The notes: generated from the sequence alone by a model not told the origin. Positions 36,953 through 49,697 are shown, counted from the stretch's first letter. The stretch is DNA of 64,000 bases from Temnothorax longispinosus (GCF_030848805.1 NC_092365.1:19769049-19833048), one strand, 5' to 3'. Made by a program: numbers and translations.

Positions 36953-38479
36953 CTATTGTCTCAGCTCCTCGAGGATCTCCTGGATTCCCGGCTGAAACGA
37001 GAGCACCAACCGGCTGGAGCTGCTCGAGGAGCCGTGAGAGCTGTAATTGTCGTGCGACGCGCCATTGTTATTGTGCTGTTGCTGCTGCGCCTGGTGTGTT
37101 TGACGAGCGCGCTGCGACTTGCCGGTCGTCGCACCGTCGACAGAATTGAGCGACTGATGGCTGCTACTCTGGTTCGACCGATGACTCCCGTGCAACTGGG
37201 ACTCGGACAGACAACCGTAAGACCCGAGGGGATACGGATCGAAGATCGTCACCGGCAACTCGCTCACGCGCTCTCTCTGCTGCTGACGTTCGGTCTTGCT
37301 CGCAGAAATATCGCCGCTCGACGCATTATTACCACTCTGCAATTGATTGTTCGTCTTACTGGAGCTCCTACTACTGACTGAATTGAGCGACTGATGGCCG
37401 CTATTCAGTCCCCCCGTCGTGCCCCAGGTGCCGCCGTGCAGCTGAGACGCGCCGTACGCCGACGAGTAACCCGCGTAAGCGGACACCACGTCCTCGACCA
37501 AACGATTTCCTCTCTGCTGACCCGTCGTCTTGCTCGTGGAAATGTCGTCGCTGGTGTTATTGGCCCCCTGCAGACTGTTGGTCTTGCTGGAGGAGCTCCT
37601 GCCACCACCGCCACCGCCGCCACCGGTCCCGCTGATAGAGTTCAGCGACTGATGGCCGCTGTTTAATCCCCCCGTGGTGCCCCAAGTACCGCCGTGTAAT
37701 TGGGACGCGTTGTACGAATAACCCGCGTAAGCCGACACCATGTCCTCCATTAAACGGTTTCCCCTCGTCTGCTGACCCGTCGTCTTGCTCGTCGCGATGT
37801 CGTCACTGGCGTTATTGCTGCTCTGCAGACTGTTGGTCTTGCTGGAACTTCTACTGCCGGACGCGGACGTTCTCAGGGTGGAACCGCCGCCGGTGGTCGC
37901 GGGTTGCGTCGACGTCACCGCCGGCAGCGTGTCGTTCTTGTCACCCGGCGGCCTCGGCAATCGACGGCGCAGCCACGGATGCCTCAGCGCCTTGTTCGGC
38001 GTCATTCGGCACTCCGGCTCCCACACGAGGCAACGTCTGAGAAAGTCCAAGAACAGAACGTCGTCGCAGCCCTTCAGGGCGCGCTCGAGATCGTGCGAGC
38101 CCGGTGGACCGCGCAGCTTCCCTCGTCTCGATAGACCCCCGCTTAGCACTGTCGTGCCGTCCGGCATCGCCGTCGCGGTGCAGTACTTCGGGTAGCCCTT
38201 CGAGCTGATGAACTGACGCGATCGTTTGGAGTTCTGTAGGAGCCGCTGCGGTGGCATGCCCAGCATCTCGATGATGCACGCCAATTGGTCTCCCTCGTCC
38301 TCGCCCGGCAGCAGTGGGAAACCGGTGAACAGCTCCGCCAGGATGCATCCGAGGCTCCACATGTCGATCGGCATCCCGTATCTCGCGCCCAATATTACTT
38401 CCGGCGCACGGTAGAAGCGGCTCTGGATATAGGTGTATACCCGTTGATTCTCGTAGCAGCTGGAACCGAAATCTATCAC
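36953..38479 (-). CDS. Dyrk2: Last exon of DYRK2-class dual-specificity kinase (partial, 5' exons not found)
   Basis: Acceptor gtgttgcag at 38480, then V-IDFGSSC in frame to TAG at 36953, about 508 residues. The first ~175 residues are the C-terminal half of a DYRK catalytic domain: DFG, activation loop YTYIQSRFYRAPE with the autophosphorylated second Tyr, DMWSLGCILAEL, LLPGEDEGDQLACIIEMLG, SRRGKLRGPP and ALRHPWLRRRLP. SKGYPKYC and the LRGPP insert place it with DYRK2/3/4 rather than DYRK1 (minibrain); Drosophila smi35A/Dyrk2 is the expected orthologue. DYRKs autophosphorylate on Tyr and phosphorylate Ser/Thr substrates in cytoplasm and nucleus. The tail (~330 residues) is far longer than in vertebrate DYRK2 and consists of three tandem Ser/Gly/Gln-rich modules. 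The catalytic loop HCDLKPEN and N-lobe must lie upstream; I did not find them. Confidence 0.94.
   Translation of the reverse strand: MIDFGSSCYENQRVYTYIQSRFYRAPEVILGARYGMPIDMWSLGCILAELFTGFPLLPGEDEGDQLACIIEMLGMPPQRLLQNSKRSRQFISSKGYPKYCTATAMPDGTTVLSGGLSRRGKLRGPPGSHDLERALKGCDDVLFLDFLRRCLVWEPECRMTPNKALRHPWLRRRLPRPPGDKNDTLPAVTSTQPATTGGGSTLRTSASGSRSSSKTNSLQSSNNASDDIATSKTTGQQTRGNRLMEDMVSAYAGYSYNASQLHGGTWGTTGGLNSGHQSLNSISGTGGGGGGGGRSSSSKTNSLQGANNTSDDISTSKTTGQQRGNRLVEDVVSAYAGYSSAYGASQLHGGTWGTTGGLNSGHQSLNSVSSRSSSKTNNQLQSGNNASSGDISASKTERQQQRERVSELPVTIFDPYPLGSYGCLSESQLHGSHRSNQSSSHQSLNSVDGATTGKSQRARQTHQAQQQQHNNNGASHDNYSSHGSSSSSSRLVLSFQPGIQEILEELRQ
37139..37852 (-). repeat. Three tandem modules in the DYRK2 C-terminal tail
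   Basis: Module A 37852-37601 (84 residues), B 37600-37370 (77) and C 37369-37139 (77). Each begins RSSSKTN or RSSSSKTN, contains ASDDI/TSDDI/SGDIS-like and SKT words, then SQLHG and ends HQSLNS. A and B also share EDxVSAYAGYS and GGTWGTTGGLNSG almost exactly. C is more diverged and has lost the AYAGYS/TWGTTGG part. An eight-glycine run ends module A. The repeats are visible at DNA level too. Confidence 0.9.
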
Positions 38480-41400
38480 CTGCAACACGCGGAGATATCT
38501 CGTTAACGCACCGAATCAATGCAGTTTTAAATGATACGATTAGTAATTGTATAATTAATCGGATAACACGATAGATTGAGAAACGGCGTTTCACGTTGAG
38601 TGTATAACAAGTAAATTTTAGAGGTAGATGATCGTTTTCATTTTCATACAGTTGGCGATATTCGAATGAAAATTTTGTTTTTCGAAAAACAAAACGAAAA
38701 AATTCATTGCAAACACAGAGGGATAGCTAGAATGTTGGTTGTAAAATATGGAATATATCTAGAATATAAAATCTGGAATATTTATAGGATATAGAATGAT
38801 GAAAAATTTCCTGTCGCAGCTCGATACGTCCTAGCTCGATATGACGCCATAACTATACATATACATGTCGAGATATATATTCATTCGTAAGAATCGATCA
38901 AGTTCGTATAAAGCTCGGGTTCGTTAATAATTTCTGCGCAAGAGTGGCAGTAAAGCAGCCGGCAGCAAAACGGGATGCACCTCGAATCGGATACACACGC
39001 TTTCGAATATATCTGTTCCCAGTTCGTAAATGATGCACGCGTGGCCCACGTAAAGTAAGGCGCGTGTATCGTTTATATGGCGCACCTGGCAGCGAACGTG
39101 TCGTAATGATGGCCCGATAATTTTACCTCACGTTCGCCGAACGTAACAGCGTTTCAATCACAACGTGCCTCGGTAACAACCGCACGATCGCACGCTGAAA
39201 AGGTGCGCGTTCATCTCGCAACGCGACACTTCAGCACATCTTCTCGTCACATAAAATAATGTTTCTTTCCGCAATAACATTTAATTAATGTATTTAAACA
39301 ATTAATGTATTTTTATGTAATAATACATGTCTTTCCGCATGATAGCAACGCTAAAAATTACCTAGTAATCAAATTTCGGAGAAATGTCAGAAAGTTTCTT
39401 ACATAATAAATGAGAATGTCTATCTCTCTGCTTGCATCGCGATATGAAACGACAATTAATTTTTTCGCATCGTATTTTTACGTATATCTACTCAGTGTTT
39501 TCTATCTTCTATTTACGGCTTCCTCGAAATCGTCGGGATTATTATGTTTCCTGATACTTGGGACGACTGTGTTGAAAGATGGGCGAGACAGATTGCGCTA
39601 GCGAACGTCGTGCAATTCGATAATCCGTGCCTTCTGGCCTACTTTAATATTTCGGGTAGCATCGTCCCTTTCGCGTAGCAAACAGAAACAGCATGTTGGA
39701 GATTGTCCAGGATTCAGCTTGGCTCGCTTCAGACTTGACTATTCGGTCGCGATGCGCGATTTCAATGAGCTATAATTTCCAACGATCAATACCGGTTGGA
39801 GGCGACCTCCAACGAAATCTCGGCCTAAAAATAGCGTGTGTCTTCGTGGATCAAGGAACCGAGGTACCAGGCATCGACACGAACACGTTTATTAACGGAT
39901 ATCGACGGCTCCGAATGAAAAAAAGCTTCTCGACCTTAAATCGAATCGAAAGTTATCTATCTCCTCCTTTATTTGTTCAATGAAATATGGACTTAGGTCG
40001 CTTCGGAATTCTGGCAAGGATACAGGGAATGAATTCTTCTTTATAGAATGTCATCTAAATTTCCTGCATTTCTCTTTTCACAACTACAACCGGAAACGCA
40101 GAAACGTTCGCTCCAACAATAATCCGATCTATAATACGTAACAACAACTCATTCCACACAATCTGTTGATGATATCTTAGATATGTCCGTATATCATTAA
40201 ATCCGCCATTAAATTTTCCGGCTTAAAATAAAACAGGAAGAGTCCAGTTAAAAGAAAGCAGAAAAGAATTATCTGGAATACCCCGTACATCCTGCTTTCG
40301 TGATTATTATACGCAAAATGATGAGCAGGAAAAAATAATCCACAGACTACAATTAATCAAGACTCATAATCATGAAAGCGTAATTCGGTATATTTTCTGT
40401 ATCGATAGAAAGTCGCTTTCCAACGCGCTTCGGAGTTACATTCCGTTACAGTTGATATCCGTTACATTCGACTGCGCTGTGTTTACAGAAAGAGATATCG
40501 TAAGAATGTATCCCTTCTCAGGAGAATTAATCACCATGATTCAGATAAATTCTTGAAAATAAACTTGTAGCAAGAAACATGTTGGATCAAGTTTCAATTA
40601 TATCTCTGAATGAGTCAGTATTTGGCAAAAGTTCTCGAGCAGTATATAGGTTCGGTGAAAAATATGGCTCTGCTTATCCCCGCAACCCCGAACTTCCACG
40701 TTTCACTTGACCCCGTGTCAGACACGTAAGCAGTTTCCACGTGCGTCATCGTGACAAAACATTCAGGTTGATCGATTTCAAGGGGACGACCGACCGGCTG
40801 GCCGGAAGTTTTCGTAGGGTGCACTTTTGGCGGAAGTCATGCAGATACCCCAAATCAATTTTTCTCTATGACGCTAACAGCCCATTTTTAGAATTTCGAT
40901 ATAATGAAGGCTTTATCGCAAAGGGCTCTGAAGTTCAAGCGATTCAACGTAAAAAAAAAACAAGAGTCGGAAAACCGACCTCGCATTTTTTTTCTATTAT
41001 ATGAATCTTTTTAATACTTGACACGCGCGAAATATTCCAACGAGAGACAGAATTGGCAGAAATCTAATTTGCAAATTCTCTGTTATTGCTTTTTTAATAA
41101 CCTCGCAATTTAATGACGTTCCCAAAAATATCTTCCGTCGGAAATTTTTTTGTCTCGCTGCATGTTTATCATGCATGCCATTACGCGAAATAATATATTC
41201 ACCCCTGCATAACATGCAGCTGCAGCGCAATGCAAGACTTTCGTGGGCAACGCGACCTCTCACTCTGAATTTGCAAAATGGTCACGAATATTTATTGAGA
41301 ATTATAACTCTACAAAGGGAACAATTTTTGGAATATTAATTTAACCGATAGAATTTTGATTCTCTTCCTCAAACAGTTTTAAACAATCGTTTAACATATG

Positions 41401-42424
41401 TATATAAAACTACAAAAATTTTGCATATAATTATTATATTTTATGTAAATTATTGCCGAGCGTCATTTTCGTTTAAATAATTTCTGAATATACATTGATG
41501 GTCCCAATCTTATTCCCCGTTTCCTTCGCGTCTCAGTAATTCTCAACGAAATTGCATTAGGGATCGATCGATCCGCATTTTATTTGCGAACTTCGTCGAG
41601 AAAAAGTCAGCTTTTTCAATAATTTTCCCTTTGAGGCAAATAGGTCGGGATCAATAGGCACCACTATACAGAGGCAGGAAATGAAAAGGGCAACTGTACA
41701 GGCACCTCCAGCGTTTTAATTTACGATCTCCGTGGTTGCGCGGTGAATTCTTTTTCTTCTCCAGGTAACCACAGAAGAGGAAGTGCTCGCCTTTGCGAAA
41801 GGGGCGCGCTCGCAGGGGCCATCCGGCCGTCGAGGCCGCTTTATCGTGCCCCCGTGAAATGAGATATGAGGGAAAGAATGTTTATTCGCGGTTTTTCCCC
41901 CTCGTTCCGCGTCGCGCGCGAGAACGGCGATAAAAGGAGGAGGCTCAGTCCCCTAATTGGAACGCGCGCCAGTTTCGCCTTCCGAGGTAACAGGTGGTGC
42001 CTATACGTGCCACTTATTCGCGCAATGTTCTATAATGCAGGCGCGGAGAAAATCTTCTGCGGCGTCAATTTTCCTGAAATAATACCCACGTCCTCTCGGC
42101 CACGCGAATCTTCCGTTTCGTAAGAAAAGAAGACCGCTGTCGCAGGTATCTTAATATATAAAATTTGCCGCGTTTCGTCGTTATCGAGTAGGCGACAAAC
42201 TACTTTCTTCGGATTGCGAACAATACGTGACCGAGTGATATTTGTATACGACGAACAATAGAGCGTGATACCACGCAATTAAATAACGAACGGCTTAGCG
42301 TTGATATATATCATCTCGTCCAGATTATCTAATAATCATTTCAGGAAATATAGCGCGTGGGAATAATCTAGTTAAATTCTATATGCCGCGCGCGCGATGT
42401 GTATTATACAATTTTCTACCTCGT

Positions 42425-42425
<1 letters not shown>

Positions 42426-42452
<27 letters not shown>
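42426..42452. repeat. (GA)n microsatellite
   Basis: About 13 GA units, followed by a purine-rich GGAAGAAAAAGAGAGAGA extension. Confidence 0.9.
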
Positions 42453-42455
<3 letters not shown>

Positions 42456-43788
42456 GAAAAAGAGAGAGATATTCTTTCATTACCGGCGATCATCGAGGCG
42501 TAACAATTAATACGGCGAATGGGAGAAAAGCTGAGTAAATTGTAAAATCCGGTGCAGGAAATTAATTATCGCTTCTCGCTGCTGCGGTTGCTGCATCGCA
42601 GCAAGAAAAAAAACCGCGTGTATGTATTTATTATGCGAGAAATCCCCCGATATTTCTGCAAAACCTCCGCTATCGTCTGGCCAAGAGGCGATGCATAATT
42701 TTGCTTCATTTTTTCTTCGCGTCTCTCTCGCCGGGTTTAGGGTTAAAAACTCGACCATTACCGCGAACTTACTTTCCTTACGAGAAAAAAAATCGCCATC
42801 GGATCGATCGATTAAAGAGCCGGCCACGAGGTTTAACGGTGCGGTTGAGGTGGTCACGGAAAACGGCGAAAAAATGCTGCATACACGGAGGCGCATATAT
42901 ATGCATGTGCGAATGCGCGCGCGTTGATAGGTCCCGTACAAAGCCTTCAATCAAAGCACGTTGCGCCTTTGACATATCCGTAATCACCGGCGTCGTGCCA
43001 CGCTGCCATGAGCACCGTTGTTCACGCGTCGATTTGTTTTATCGATTGTGTCAGACGCCGTCGGCGTCTGCCCCCGCGGCCTTTGTCAAAATCTCCTCTA
43101 CTTCACGTCTCGAGTAACACGTACGCGCGAATCGCCAATTCGCATCCTTATTACGCTCGCCACCCCGGCACTCGTCGTGCGTCGCGGCAGGGATTCGCTA
43201 ATTGGGATATATGGCGTTCGCGGTACCGCTATATCGCTTTTGACTCCTAATTAATGTGAGTAACAGAAGTGTGGCGTGAGGTGGATTCGCGTGCCTCCGC
43301 GAGGCGTTGTATTCAACGGGTTACTTTTGCGGAATGCGTCTCTGACCACTAGTGCTGGAAATTCTTTGAAAGTTTGGCCGGATACTGTTCAATTATCCGT
43401 ACGACAAAACGGACAGAAGTTATTCAAGACGCAAACTCTATTGTAAGGTCATCGGGCACCCCGCCTATCGGTCGGAAGTTAAGTCCCTAGTTTATAAGTC
43501 GCTCAACTTTTACGACATGTCAATGGAAAATACGTGAATCGAATATAATTATGCATCTATAGCACACTCGTTTGACTCACAGCGTGACTAATGACGAGTC
43601 CGCGGTAAAGTGATTAAGTGTAAAACTTTTAAGATTAATGTAAAATAAAATGAGGCTTTATTTTCTGTGCTAACCGCTTTAGATTTTTAAGATATTGAAA
43701 ATATGCTTTAATAATGTCTCTTATATTAGCAATAGTTTCTCTTGTAATTAATTAATTTTCCTGAAACAATTTAACACGATAATGTAGC

Positions 43789-43790
<2 letters not shown>

Positions 43791-43843
<53 letters not shown>

Positions 43844-43850
43844 GTCTCTC
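43791..43850. repeat. (TC)n microsatellite
   Basis: Roughly 60 bases of TC repeat with a few TCTG interruptions at its right end. It produces a spurious RERERE-type frame on the minus strand. Confidence 0.95.
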
Positions 43851-46001
43851 GCATCTGATATAAACGTGAACCATGGACACTCAAAAATAGATTTTCCAGC
43901 GTGTGCCACTTTCGAAATATTGGAAAGCGTACATTGACCGTGAAGACACATTTTCTCGCTCAATTTCAGGCGGAAAGTTACATCGCCTCATGCGTCACGA
44001 CGTGCGACACGTTAATATGCATTCATTATCATCGTAAGATATTAACATCAGTCTTTCTTGCGCATTATTCCGCAAGAAAGTAAACATCGCCGGCAAAAGA
44101 TCCCCCCATCGTGCTCCTGTAATTACCGTAAAAGCTGCGCGGTCGCGCCGCGCTCCGATGAGCTCTCAGGTTTACCGTCTTTATCTCTGCTCGAGCACTC
44201 GCGATTAAGCGGCCTTCTTTACCTCGCAACAATTATACTGTTACATCTGTATGAATATTTATTTATTATATGTGGACACTAGAATCTTCCTACACATTAA
44301 GGAATTATTTGAGTATGTACAAGTAGCACGAGCATTATGCCCATTTGGTTAATGAAAAGCAGCTTTGAATCTTGATCAAGCACTTGCAACTCAAGCTTTC
44401 AGGCCTTCTGTTGTGCGGTATCACATTGTATTCCGTAGCGTGTTATCACTTAGCATCGCAAACCTTCGTTCGGGAACACTGCGTAGAAAAGAGAACTTAA
44501 TTAAAAGCTTCATTCGCCTAATGAGGGCCGAGAAGGAAAAAGTCTCTGTTCGCCAATTCATTTGCAGAACCGACGATAACGCTACTAAGACGTTAAACAT
44601 TTGCGACCGTTACGTTGTATAGTCGCGGTATTAAATCTCGGTTATATTGGCGAGGACCGCGGCCGTGAGCGTGGTGCGACAATATTATGACAGCTCCCGA
44701 TCGTGACAGCGTTTTTCAAGCGCTAACGGAGAGAGATATCAGACAGCTGCGTTACGTCATTATTTTCTTCCGAATGACCTGGATTCTTGTTTGCCCCATC
44801 GATCGCGCGAATCAATATCTCGGAAAAATTTCACGCGTCGAATCCGCCAGCGACGCGACGCGATGCGGCGCCGGCGGCGGTACAAGAGAGGGTAGTTCAT
44901 TATAAATAAGACAGATAAAAATCTCGACTCCATGCGGACGATAACGGGGAACGCAGGGGTAAGTACTCGCACGGGATATTCGACCGTCGTTTAATGAGCC
45001 GAGCAATTGTTATCTCAAGCGCGGTGAGAGAACGTTAATATACTTGACCTACGCTTATGGCAAAAATGGAGATAACACAACAGAGCTATAAGAAAATTGT
45101 TTACTTATTTTTATACAGTGAGAAGATAATTCACTTCAAATAATATGTCAATAATGACGCTGCGCGCTGTACGGAATTTTTCGAGTTTATAGGTAGAAAA
45201 ATTTCAAGCGTTTATTGAAAAGATAATCAATAAATCATCATACTCCGTAGAGCTACTAGACGGATAATAAACAACAAAATCGCATCGCCACCGTTGATGC
45301 GGATCTGCTCCTCCGTAGGGGAAAATAACAAAGACCTCCATGTACTCCACTTTCGTGAAGTACGTGAGCGACCCTGGCGGAGAAATACCGGTCGGCCCTT
45401 CCCGTGATTCCTTCCTCTCGCTCTAACGTCCTCGACGGTGTAATACGGCGTTATCGTCCCTCGGGACAATACGAATGGTGGAGCGCTGCTCTGAGTCATC
45501 GTCGTCGACTGCCAGGGAAAAAAAAAGTCCGCCACCGATACGATGCGGCGCCCGGCGCGGCGCGGCGGCTCGTTACGGTTCCCTCGTTCGTCGTTACACT
45601 CAGCGGGCGGGCGATCGATCGATAATGCTTTCTGGTCGTTTCTGGAATCTCGGCTTCGCGTGCGATAAAATCCATTGCGGTCGTGATGCCACGATGTCGC
45701 GCCGCCCAAAGAACCGCGCGCTTCGAGGTCAGGATCGCGCGAAACGCGCCGCCGAATGAGTCAGGGTATCCACAGCGTTCGTTCTAACGCGGACCACCCG
45801 TCCGCGGGACAACGTCGGGGCTCTCCCCGATGTCGAGAAACAAAATTAAACAATTCGGAGAAAACGTGGAGCAACGCAGATGCGTGTGGGCAGATGAGGT
45901 CTGCACGAAAAAAAAAAAAATAAATTTCGAGAGCCGCGAGTAGTCTGCGCGAGACTACGGATGGCCCGTGTAAACGTAAGAACCTGAGCGGAATAGCTGA
46001 C

Positions 46002-46359
46002 TTTTAAGACAATGTTTTATGTTTTATGCTTTAAGGTATTGTTTTTAGTAACGCACAATACCGTCTTGTGTCTCAAGTCTTAAGGTGCGATTTCATTGAC
46101 GCTAGAAACCAGCGGCAGCGTCAAGAAAATGTAGTGGGGGAAGTAGTTCTGTTGAATTTTGCGGTACGCTAAAAAGTTGATACGGTCTGAACTTCTTCCC
46201 CCACTACATTTTCTTGACGCTGCCGCTGGTTTCTAGCGTCAATGAAATCGCACCTTTACAAACGTTGACACTTTGTACGCACACTTGAGACTTGAGACAC
46301 AAAAAAGTATTGTGCGTTACTAAAGACAATGTCTTAAAGCCTAAAACATTGTCTTAAAA
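46002..46359. mobile_element. Nested palindromic transposons: perfect 62-bp hairpin inside an older inverted-repeat element
   Basis: Outer imperfect arms of about 75 bp (46002-46080 and 46286-46359) share AGTAACGCACAATAC and TGTCTCAAGTCT. Inside, 46082-46143 and 46195-46256 are exact inverted copies (62 of 62) with a 51-nt loop. The inner element is bounded by TTA on both sides (46080-46082 and 46256-46258), leaving termini AGGTGCGATTTC. A 3-bp TTA duplication fits PIF/Harbinger-type insertion; that assignment is inference. No reading frame. Confidence 0.85.
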
Positions 46360-46577
46360 TTACAAGTTAGCTATATGTATTCTGCTCGGGCCCTAACTCC
46401 AAACCACGTGTTCAAGAGTTAAGCCCGAGCCCAAGTGGGCAAAATACTCGAGTGGGAAATCCGATTGCGCGGTTTTACTTCTTTACCAGACCGCACGCTC
46501 CCGACACTCGATACTCTACATCTTTAATATCAGCCAGACTTTGTGATGCGGGATATACCATTAGATAGAAAATATTA

Positions 46578-46832
46578 CTAACCCTCAATTAGCACACCTC
46601 GGTTGGGTCACCTCAAATGCCACACTAGTGCGATTTGAGATTTTGACAACTTTTAACTGTCGTATCTCAGTCATTTTTAATAAAAATTTATGTAAAATTT
46701 CCCTGGCAATCGAGTAGTGCACTTTTTTTAGGAAAAAGAAATGATTTTTATATGAAAAATTGAAATATATAAAGTGCTGAACGCGAAAAAAAAGTGGTGC
46801 GAATTAGCACATGTGTGCTAATTGAGGGCTAA
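46578..46832. mobile_element. piggyBac-like MITE with perfect 16-bp ends and CTAA flanks
   Basis: CTAA (46578-46581) precedes CCCTCAATTAGCACAC, and GTGTGCTAATTGAGGG precedes CTAA (46829-46832). The terminal repeats are perfect over 16 bp, the body is 247 bp and non-coding. The CCC-start termini and 4-bp TAA-type duplication resemble piggyBac elements, with CTAA instead of the canonical TTAA. Confidence 0.8.
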
Positions 46833-49395
46833 CGTCGCCAGCACTGCGCGCGAGCAATTTATCATGAGTGTACGCATCTGGGGTGCGTTGTACTTTTGCG
46901 ATAATATTGTTTTTCGTCGATTCGTTTGCGCGCACTCTCACTTGTGCTCGACATTGTTATGGAATGGAGAAGGGACGCAGTCCGTAGTTTTCAGAAACCA
47001 CGTATTATGTTCAAGGCTGCCGGTCGCATCTGACCGGAAATACTTCAGCTGCCTCGTCTCGACCCCAACGCCGCTGTTCCATCCGTGAGAACAATCGATG
47101 CGCATTATGCGCGCGGGTTAATTTTAATAATTTCATGGACGTTGCGGGAAGGCGTAACGGTATCAGTTAGTCAAATTACGTATTCGGAGAGACGGACGAT
47201 CGCTATTTCGACGAATTTTTGAAAAGATTTAAAGCAAAGTCCGTGAGAGATTTTTGGACCCTGATGTATCAATTTGGCATCTTGGTTGTTGGCGTTAATG
47301 CTGAATATTTTACGGCAAACGAGAGCTTTCTTCCACACGCAAGTTAAATAATAAAAGCATCCTCTTAGGAGTTTATACGGGAGAAAAAAAACCATAAACG
47401 TGAAATTTGCTTCTCTGTGTACAATGCAACAGTTTTCGTGATAAAAACACGTTGCAGCTAACTTATAATTCACATTTTAAATAATCTTATGTGCGCTATG
47501 TTCGTCCATAAGTGTAACGATAAATTAAATGCATAAAATTAACGTTTAATACATTTGATATTACGAGCAGAGTATATAATATTCAGAAAGCTCTGAAATC
47601 GATAGACCGCGGGATTCGATTCAGTAATGAATTAATAATTATTGGAGAAAGCTCTTTTCCTTTTCCTATATTTAAAATCGTGTAATATTTGCTCTGCTCA
47701 TATTTGACAGTATATCGATCAAAGTTTCGTTTAGATCGGTTTTAGAACAAAGTCTAGATCTATCGATTTTCGCGATAAAACCTCAAATCTATACCACCGA
47801 CGTAGATACGGAGAATCCTTATTTCCAATATAATAAAACCCTTTATGGCAGTCGCGAAATTCGTTTCCGTGACATCATGCAAACTTTATTCCGTCATGCA
47901 GCGAATTGCGGATTGGAAATGTCGTCGCGTTTCACCGGGAAATAATTTGTCGTAGGCGCGCGGGCGTCTCGCGACGGTTCCCGGTTCCGTGTGCTTTACG
48001 GGAAGAAATAAAAGTAGTTGCGCGACGGCGGAGGCTGCTGTTAGATCGATAAAATGAATAGAAGCCGATCTCGCGATGACGGGAATGAATAAGCGTAAAG
48101 TGAACGATGAGACGACGCATACGTTAGTAAGTTATAACTTGATCGTGCTCTTGAAACGTGACGCGACTCGTGTAACGCCATGTAACGTATGTATCTTAAA
48201 GTGCATTTTAAAGTAAATCGCTACAAAAATCGCTAACGAAATTTTTAATCTCACTACGAGTTCATTATTCAAATTTTTGCTTTGACAAAATAATAAGAAT
48301 TATTTATAAAGACGAAGTAGATACTGGCGAAGAGATAATAAGAATTATCGAATCAAAAACCTCGCAAGTGAAAATTTCTTTGCTTACTATCTCGGTTGTA
48401 TTTTTTACTCAACCTACTAAATTATAATCTTGCTGCGAGAGAAGTTCCGTTCCACTTATTTGTTCTCCGAAATCTGAACGGCTATAAATAATTGAAAAAA
48501 GTACGCTTCTCCGACGCAAATTTATGCAATATGTTTTACGATGTATTCTCTGTATGAACAACGTATTCGCGCGACGCGTAAAATTGAAATATCATGCAAC
48601 ATTTAACGGCATACAACGGTGCCACGGACGCCGGCAACCCTCGACACCAACCGACCGGATATCATGGAACGCGCGGATTTCCGTTCCGAGCCCGCGCGAG
48701 ACTTTTTTTTTTTCATTTTTCCTCCTTTTTTTCTCCTCGCCTCGACCACACACACGCGGCATATTATTTATCGAGAAATGATCCCGGACGCGTCGTTAAC
48801 GAAAAAACGCGTTTCTCGGTGCGACGTAATTGGAGAGCCACGTTTCTTTTTTTACAGTGATAGCCGAGATGTTTAGATCTAATAAGGTATCGAGATATTA
48901 TTGTTGGAGATGTTCTAGGGTTTATTACTCACAAGAAATTGTTAATTTTTTTTACACGGGAGTACCATTGTGATTTTTCTTCAACGATTCCCGTATACAG
49001 GTTCGCGTAACTGCTGGCGAAGCCGGTAAAAAAAAACATCGCATAAAACAAGAGACAGTTATTCCGAATTGTAAAGTATAATACGTCGCCGCCGTCGCGT
49101 CGTTCTCTGTTCCGCGATTAAACCGCTCGATTTAATCTAAGGATCTACATTTATTTACTCCCCGTTGAATTCACTCGATTTACTTTTAGCAACCTACCGA
49201 CTAGGTTTAATCCAGGAGCCACGACTTTTTTTATTTTTCTGGAACGGAATATGTACGGACTGGCAAATGAAGAAAATGAAAGAGTCCCATTAACTTTCAA
49301 CTCTTTCAATGTGTCAAACAGAATTAAAGAATGTATTTGAGATGCGCATATTTTTTGTGCATATTAAATTTAGTTCTTTTTTTTTCTCAGTGACG

Positions 49396-49697
49396 TACGA
49401 AAGACGGAACGATAGTAATGCCTCCTAATTTTTTTTCTTTCGAATCTGACGCCATAGAAAGTTTGGCGTTTTATTGAGTTATATTACTTGAAGTCTCTAA
49501 TTGCATTATGTTAATTGGCGTCGCGATCAGTTACGTGAGTGTGTCACACGAGCAGTTGTCATCGTAAACATTTCTAAAACACAAATGGAGATTTCAATAG
49601 AATTCATTTCTCTTCCACGACAAGAAATTCAATCAGTGTCCTTTGACTTCGAAAAAAATAAAAATTAGGAGGCATTAATTTCGTACCATCCCTTGTA
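49396..49697. mobile_element. mariner-like MITE (298 bp)
   Basis: TA flanks (49396-49397 and 49696-49697) bound ~50-bp imperfect inverted ends that share TAATGCCTCCTAATTTT exactly and TTCGAA further in. Both ends reach the shared block after the same distance (22-23 bases), as expected for true termini. An internal ATGGAGATTTCAATAG opens only 23 residues, possibly a remnant of a transposase start. Confidence 0.75.

Noticed and set aside
36785..38594. Long open frames antisense to, or in other frames of, the DYRK2 exon (up to 217 codons)
   Set aside because: They are shadows of a GC-rich coding exon. Their translations are Arg/Ala/Val-rich without domains, and the DYRK2 frame carries unmistakable kinase motifs.
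43440..43500. 5S-rRNA-like words (TCGGTCGGAAGTTAAGTCC)
   Set aside because: Only a short stretch resembles the 5S box region. The flanking stems and the internal promoter do not match.
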